Assembly: GCF_000698555.1 (NCBI RefSeq)
Contig: NZ_JFHE01000037.1
Location: 1-56,119 of the forward strand
Length of the DNA stretch: 56,119 nt
DNA from: Caballeronia grimmiae
GTDB lineage: Bacteria; Pseudomonadota; Gammaproteobacteria; Burkholderiales; Burkholderiaceae
Reading direction: 5' to 3'
Shown: piece by piece, positions 53,001-56,119 of the stretch
How positions within the stretch are numbered: the stretch's first letter is position 1
Layout of the letters: every line of letters begins with the position of its first letter
Made by a program: the position numbers and the translations under genes
The notes under the pieces: generated by a model
Seen by the model: only the letters and a program-made list of their open reading frames with translations
Told to the model about the DNA's origin: nothing
Databases searched by the model: none

Positions 53001-53511
53001 ACGCGGCGGGATCGGTGAAGTCTTCCGGGCCCAGCCGATAGCGGCCTTTCGGCGAACGCGAACGCGCCAGCGAAATCAGTTCCGACAGATTGCCGTAGCC
53101 TTCGCGGTTCGTCGCGAGCGCGATGAGCGTGCAGAACGGCTGCCCGTCGGCATCCGTCAGATGCAGTTCGGTGCCGATGATGAGCTTCAACGTCGGCTTG
53201 TCGGGTAGCGGCTGGCCGGCAAGCCGCGCGGCCTCGATGGCCGCTTTCGCCTTCGCCTCGATGTCCTTGATCGCGCCATGCGCGCGGACGACGCCCGCGA
53301 GCGAACATTCGTCGGTGATGGCGAGCGCGGTATAACCGTGCTCGTGCGCGGCGAGCGCCAGCTCTTGCGGATGCGACGCGCCGCGCAGGAACGAAAAGTT
53401 GCTCAGGCAATGCAATTCGGCGTAACCGGGCAAAAGCGCCGACGCGGACACCGCGCCCGACGAACCGCTGCCTTCGCCGCTCAGACCGATGATGTCGTTC
53501 AGATCGTCCAT
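50047..53511 (-). CDS. dnaE2: Error-prone DNA polymerase DnaE2 (ImuC)
   Basis: 1154 aa. PHP domain at the N-terminus (YAELHCLSNFSFLRGASHPQEL), the polymerase core with GRGSAANS and PDIDVDFEHQRREEVIQYIY (catalytic Asp pair), the fingers, and a C-terminal OB fold (RIVRACGIVTVRQRPGTANG). DnaE2 performs SOS translesion synthesis with ImuA and ImuB. It is the third gene of the operon, 7 nt after imuB. GC-driven frames on the other strand are shadows. Confidence 0.96.
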   Translation of the reverse strand: MDDLNDIIGLSGEGSGSSGAVSASALLPGYAELHCLSNFSFLRGASHPQELALAAHEHGYTALAITDECSLAGVVRAHGAIKDIEAKAKAAIEAARLAGQPLPDKPTLKLIIGTELHLTDADGQPFCTLIALATNREGYGNLSELISLARSRSPKGRYRLGPEDFTDPAASSDATDVTDLRGDIAHLKHLPGCLLILVPQRSATLADTLDRAHWLAGFAAGRAWLALELWQDGSDDERLASCRVISEASGLPLVAASGALMHARSRKPLQDTLTAIRLGRPLGECGYALEANAERHLRTRLRIGALYPKAAIAETLKVAARCTFRLDELEYEYPEELVPRGETPASYLRKKVIEGAKQRWPDGFDADTIGQIDRELELVAELKYEKYFLTVYDIVAFARSKGILCQGRGSAANSIICFCLFITELDPVRMGLLVERFISRARNEPPDIDVDFEHQRREEVIQYIYQKYGRHRASLAASVTTYHTRSALKDVGKALGLDASLIERIGKSQQWWDGPSAVAGYLKEAGFSEDSHITRHLIRLTRELRGFPRHLSQHVGGFVIARERLSRLVPIENAAMKDRCVIQWDKDDIDQLKLLKVDVLALGMLSAIRRALEFVALRRGVPNFGITHIRREDRAVYEMCCRADTIGVFQIESRAQQSMLPRLRPQTYYDLVIEVAIVRPGPIQGGMVHPYLRRKQGLEDADYPKEELRPVLGRTLGVPIFQEQVMKLAMVAAGYAAEEADQLRRAMAAWRRGSHLEEYQADLMKKMLARGYEHDFAARVCKQIEGFGEYGFPESHSASFALLVYFSAWIKRYEPAAFLAGLLNSQPLGFYSPSQLVQDARRHGVEVFAPDVSLSDWESVLERAPGNGERVVFDPGRERRRQQFYGTPLPDQVFRKTMRRGARKLKARIMLAAQRYGANGPGVRIGLQLIKGLPQAAAERIMIARAEAPFADVDDLTRRAALSRRELEALAAGNALANIAGHRRQAWWAVTAQQRAPELLRDAPMTEAPLALPQASEGREIVDDYASLGLTLNRHPLALLRAKLSRLRFKTAADLADLKSGRIVRACGIVTVRQRPGTANGTIFVSIEDETGAINVIVWPGLVEKQRKVLLGSSLLGVHGVWQNEGDVRHLVAQRLEDHTSLLGRLAAASRDFH

Positions 53512-53518
53512 GAGCGCG

Positions 53519-55162
53519 TCATCCGAAAAATCCGTGCAGGAACCAAGCGCCGCTCAATCGCTCGCGATAGAGCCAGAACATGCGGCCGCGATCGTCCGAA
53601 GCGACGTAATAATCGCGCTGAACACCGTTGCCGTCCCACCATCCCGCCTCGATGCGCTCCGTGCGGCTGATCAACTTCAGCGGACGACGGTAGAACGGCC
53701 GCTCGTTGCGCAGTTTCAGCGGCTGCGGCGTCTCCAGAATCCACGACGGTCGCGGCTGCGAAGGCACGGCCAGGTCGGGCAGCTCGAGCTGCTCGCCCGG
53801 TTCCATGTCCGCCGCTTCCATTTCCTGCTCTTCGTCGGGAGCCGCTTCGGCAGGCGCCTCCTTCGGCTTTTTGCCGCGCTTCGGCCTGGCATCGCGCGCG
53901 ACCTGATAGGGCTCGACCGTCATCGCCGCCTCCGGCCGATGATCCTCCCGCTCGACCAGTTGCACGACGTTTTCGGCGCCCAGGCGCGCACTCAGGCGTT
54001 CGAGCAGTTTCGCCATCGATTCGTTATCGGAAGCCGGCATCGGAAACAGCGTGTCGGACGGCGGCGTGTGCTCGCTGACCTTGTCGGCAAGCAGTTTCAT
54101 CTCGATGACCGGCGCGATGAGCGTCGTCTGATTCAGCTTTTCGCGCAGCAGCCACAGGATGTGGTCGGCATCGCGCGTCGGCACGGCCCAGGCAATCTGG
54201 AGCGTCGAAGTCTTCGGCGCGTTGCGCGCAGCCAGTTCGTGTTCGAGCAGCAGCGCAAACCCGCTGACTGCGGCGTGATGCGCGCTCAGCCAACCGGCCA
54301 GTTGCAGCACGAGCCGGCGCGCCGCGAACAGCAAGGCCTCGGCACTATCGACGCGCGCCTGCAATTCGAGCCGCGCTTCGAACGATGCCGGCGCGCAAAA
54401 CACCTCGCGAGGATCGGGGGCCTGCCCGTACGCCTGTGCGAGCCACTGCAGAATGCCTTGTCCGAACCGGCGCGCCACGCCTTTGCGCGGCAGGCGGCGC
54501 AGATCGGCAAGCGTCGAGCAGCCGATCTGTTCGAACACGTTGCCATGCGATTCCGCCGACGGAACGAGCGATACGGGCAAGGCATCGAGAACGCGCAGGA
54601 GCGTCGTCTCTTTCACGATCCGCACGCGACGCGTCACCCGACGCGTACGCGCGTGCGCGAGCAGCCACGCGCCCCACGCGGTTGGCGCGCACCCTAGACG
54701 CGAGGTGAATCCGCAGCCCTTCACCGTGGACGCCACCTTTAATAGCAGCGCGCGCAGTCCGCCAAACAGCCGCGTGCTCCCACTGACTTCCAGCAGCACC
54801 GTATTGGCGTGCGCAAGCACGACCTTCGGCGTAAATACGAGCAAGGCCAGCGCGACGGCTTCGAGCGCGCGCTGCTCCTCGCTGATATCGACCGCAAGCA
54901 GCGTCAGGCGCGGCGCCAGCGCGAACGCGTGCGAGCGTGTGCTGCCGGGCCGCACGCCAAGCCGAAACGCGATGAGATCGGGCAGCAGAATGCGCGCGTG
55001 ATCGGCAAGCGCAAAGCAAGGCTCGTCGATGGCGTCTGCCGCGTGGTCATTGCCCGTCGGCCTCGCTCCAGGCGAAATCGAACTCGCCGATGCGGATGGC
55101 ATCGATGGCGGCCTGACTGCTTCGAGCGATAATAGCGGCAATGTCACCGCTATCCACAACAT
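53519..55162 (-). CDS. imuB: Y-family-like mutasome protein ImuB
   Basis: 547 aa. Y-family fold of the palm and little-finger type without the catalytic DxD/DE residues (the N-terminus reads MLWIAVTLPLLSLEAV instead), so it is probably not a polymerase. ImuB bridges ImuA, DnaE2 and the beta clamp. The 5' end overlaps imuA by 116 nt, on a different frame. An acidic Pro/Ala/Glu linker (GKKPKEAPAEAAPDEEQEME) is near residue 430. Confidence 0.92.
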   Translation of the reverse strand: MLWIAVTLPLLSLEAVRPPSMPSASASSISPGARPTGNDHAADAIDEPCFALADHARILLPDLIAFRLGVRPGSTRSHAFALAPRLTLLAVDISEEQRALEAVALALLVFTPKVVLAHANTVLLEVSGSTRLFGGLRALLLKVASTVKGCGFTSRLGCAPTAWGAWLLAHARTRRVTRRVRIVKETTLLRVLDALPVSLVPSAESHGNVFEQIGCSTLADLRRLPRKGVARRFGQGILQWLAQAYGQAPDPREVFCAPASFEARLELQARVDSAEALLFAARRLVLQLAGWLSAHHAAVSGFALLLEHELAARNAPKTSTLQIAWAVPTRDADHILWLLREKLNQTTLIAPVIEMKLLADKVSEHTPPSDTLFPMPASDNESMAKLLERLSARLGAENVVQLVEREDHRPEAAMTVEPYQVARDARPKRGKKPKEAPAEAAPDEEQEMEAADMEPGEQLELPDLAVPSQPRPSWILETPQPLKLRNERPFYRRPLKLISRTERIEAGWWDGNGVQRDYYVASDDRGRMFWLYRERLSGAWFLHGFFG

Positions 55163-55910
55163 GATTGACCTCTCGTGCTTTCCTTTGCTGGCTCGCGCGT
55201 CGCAGATGCTCGGGCAACGCAGGCAACTGCAACGGCAGGCGCAGCTGCAATGGCTTTCCCAGCAGCGGACCGCGCCGCTTGATGATGTCGATTTCCAGCA
55301 TGACGGCCTGGATCCATTCGCGGCGGTTCATCGTCTGCGCGGCAGGCGGCAATATCGGCTTGCAAACCATGCGCAGTGGCGCGGCGGAAGATTGCTTCGC
55401 GGCATTGAGCGGGCGAAACAAGAACGCCAGCGATTGAGACTCCTGGGCCGCCACCTGCAGCCGGCGCAAGGCTTCAGGACGCGCCTTGGGCAGCCAGACC
55501 AACACCGCGCCGATGCCCTCCTGCTTCAGCGACTGCTCCGCGGCCCAAAGCACCTGTTCATCGGCCGCTCTAACCCAGACCAGCTTGTCCGTTGCGATGT
55601 GCATTGCCCGGAAGGCAGCGAAGTTGGGCATCCACGGCGGCGCGACGAATACGACGGATCGGCTCTGAGTGGTCGTCAGCTCTCGAAGCGAGCGTGCAAG
55701 CAGTCTGATTTCACCGACGCCGCTCTCTTCGATCAGCACCTCGGTAACGGTGCCAGGCAGCCAGCCTGCGCCAGGCAAAACGCGATCGAGCAAGCGATAA
55801 CCGCTCGAGATAACGTTTGGATGCGACGTGCTGAACTGCTCGCCTTGCCAAAGCTGCTGCTGCAGGCGGGCAGTCAGTTCGAAATCGAGCAATGAAAGTG
55901 CGGCACCCAT
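55047..55910 (-). CDS. imuA: SOS mutasome protein ImuA (RecA-like)
   Basis: 287 aa. RecA/SulA-like ImuA with ISSGYRLLDRVLPGAGWLPGTVTEVL at the P-loop-like region and FLFRPLNAAKQSSAAPLRM later. ImuA interacts with RecA and ImuB in SOS mutagenesis. It is the first gene of the operon; a LexA box lies 61 nt upstream. Start ATG at 55910. Confidence 0.93.
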   Translation of the reverse strand: MGAALSLLDFELTARLQQQLWQGEQFSTSHPNVISSGYRLLDRVLPGAGWLPGTVTEVLIEESGVGEIRLLARSLRELTTTQSRSVVFVAPPWMPNFAAFRAMHIATDKLVWVRAADEQVLWAAEQSLKQEGIGAVLVWLPKARPEALRRLQVAAQESQSLAFLFRPLNAAKQSSAAPLRMVCKPILPPAAQTMNRREWIQAVMLEIDIIKRRGPLLGKPLQLRLPLQLPALPEHLRRASQQRKAREVNHVVDSGDIAAIIARSSQAAIDAIRIGEFDFAWSEADGQ

Positions 55911-55970
55911 GAGTTCCCGTTCGAAATTGGACGGGGCCGCTCATGCGTGACACGTGACGGCCTCTAGCTA

Positions 55971-55990
55971 TACTGTATATTTATACAGTA
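55971..55990 (-). promoter_or_regulatory. LexA (SOS) box of the imuA-imuB-dnaE2 operon
   Basis: A near-perfect palindrome CTGT-N8-ACAG (55973-55988) flanked by TA on both sides. It differs from the E. coli consensus by one central base. It overlaps the -10 box of the operon promoter. Confidence 0.93.
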
Positions 55991-56008
55991 TTTCGAGGCG
56001 AATGGTAA
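55980..56008 (-). promoter_or_regulatory. Promoter of the imuA operon
   Basis: TTACCA (56003-56008) and TATAAA (55980-55985) are 17 bp apart on the minus strand. The -10 is inside the LexA box. Confidence 0.6.
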
Positions 56009-56094
56009 CTGCGAAGGGGCTAGTAGGAACGGAGTCTAGGAGCGCGGGCGATGAAGGGGAGTTGTGATATCGCGTAAATTGCGCCCGCAAACGC

Positions 56095-56116
56095 AAAAAC
56101 CCCACCTTTGCGGGGT
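56095..56116 (-). terminator. Terminator of an upstream gene beyond the right edge
   Basis: On the minus strand a 7-bp stem (56110-56116 with 56099-56105, one G-U pair, 4-nt loop) is followed by TTTTT. It likely ends a minus-strand gene outside the window. Confidence 0.65.
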
Positions 56117-56119
56117 GGG

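Overview
The window is high-GC, tightly packed chromosomal DNA from a betaproteobacterium of the Burkholderiaceae, most likely the Paraburkholderia/Caballeronia group. This rests on gene content and order: odhA-odhB, rimP-nusA-infB-rbfA-truB, iscRSUA-hscBA-fdx-iscX, imuA-imuB-dnaE2, bdhA with a DUF3734 patatin, and a DUF3563 mini-protein. Protein style also fits, for example the RGG-rich RluB. Most of it is core genome. I see no prophage, integrase, CRISPR array or complete insertion sequence.

Layout. 1-5.3 kb: start of odhB (cut by the window edge), sucA/odhA and typA, all on the minus strand. 5.7-10.7 kb: a plus-strand MarR regulator followed by a tripartite Emr-type efflux operon. 10.8-17.2 kb: the minus-strand translation operon rimP-nusA-infB-rbfA-truB. 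17.6-23.1 kb: rluB, scpB, an aminotransferase and a LysR regulator. 23.1-28.4 kb: an accessory-like stretch with a lone DUF4096 transposase-domain protein, small secreted proteins, a DUF218 protein, a gamma-glutamylcyclotransferase-like protein, an AraC regulator and a GNAT acetyltransferase. 28.5-31.2 kb: seven tRNA genes (Ala, then three Glu-Asp pairs) downstream of gltX, two of the pairs lying in a nearly exact 300-bp tandem repeat. 31.4-37.1 kb: a Tat-type patatin lipoprotein and a periplasmic molybdenum hydroxylase with a triheme cytochrome c. 37.4-43.4 kb: the complete isc iron-sulfur operon with two IscR boxes over its promoter. 43.4-47.1 kb: a low-molecular-weight tyrosine phosphatase, a bdhA-patD pair and rlmJ. 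47.1-50.0 kb: a small copper island (DUF305/CopM-like protein, CueR, CopZ, and a coupled reductase-like SDR) with two matching CueR-type boxes. 50.0-56.1 kb: the SOS mutagenesis operon imuA-imuB-dnaE2 behind a near-consensus LexA box.

How the genes work together. Several regulator-target units can be read from the DNA: IscR autoregulation of isc, LexA control of the mutasome, CueR control of copZ and probably of the separate DUF305 gene, and MarR next to its efflux pump. Intrinsic terminators lie inside otherwise continuous operons (between Glu-Asp tRNA pairs, between iscA and hscB, between infB and rbfA), which suggests graded expression by partial read-through. No clearly new multi-gene system is evident. 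The best leads are the tRNA repeat with internal terminators, the two-promoter copper module with its coupled SDR, and the stand-alone DUF4096 protein behind a long inverted repeat.
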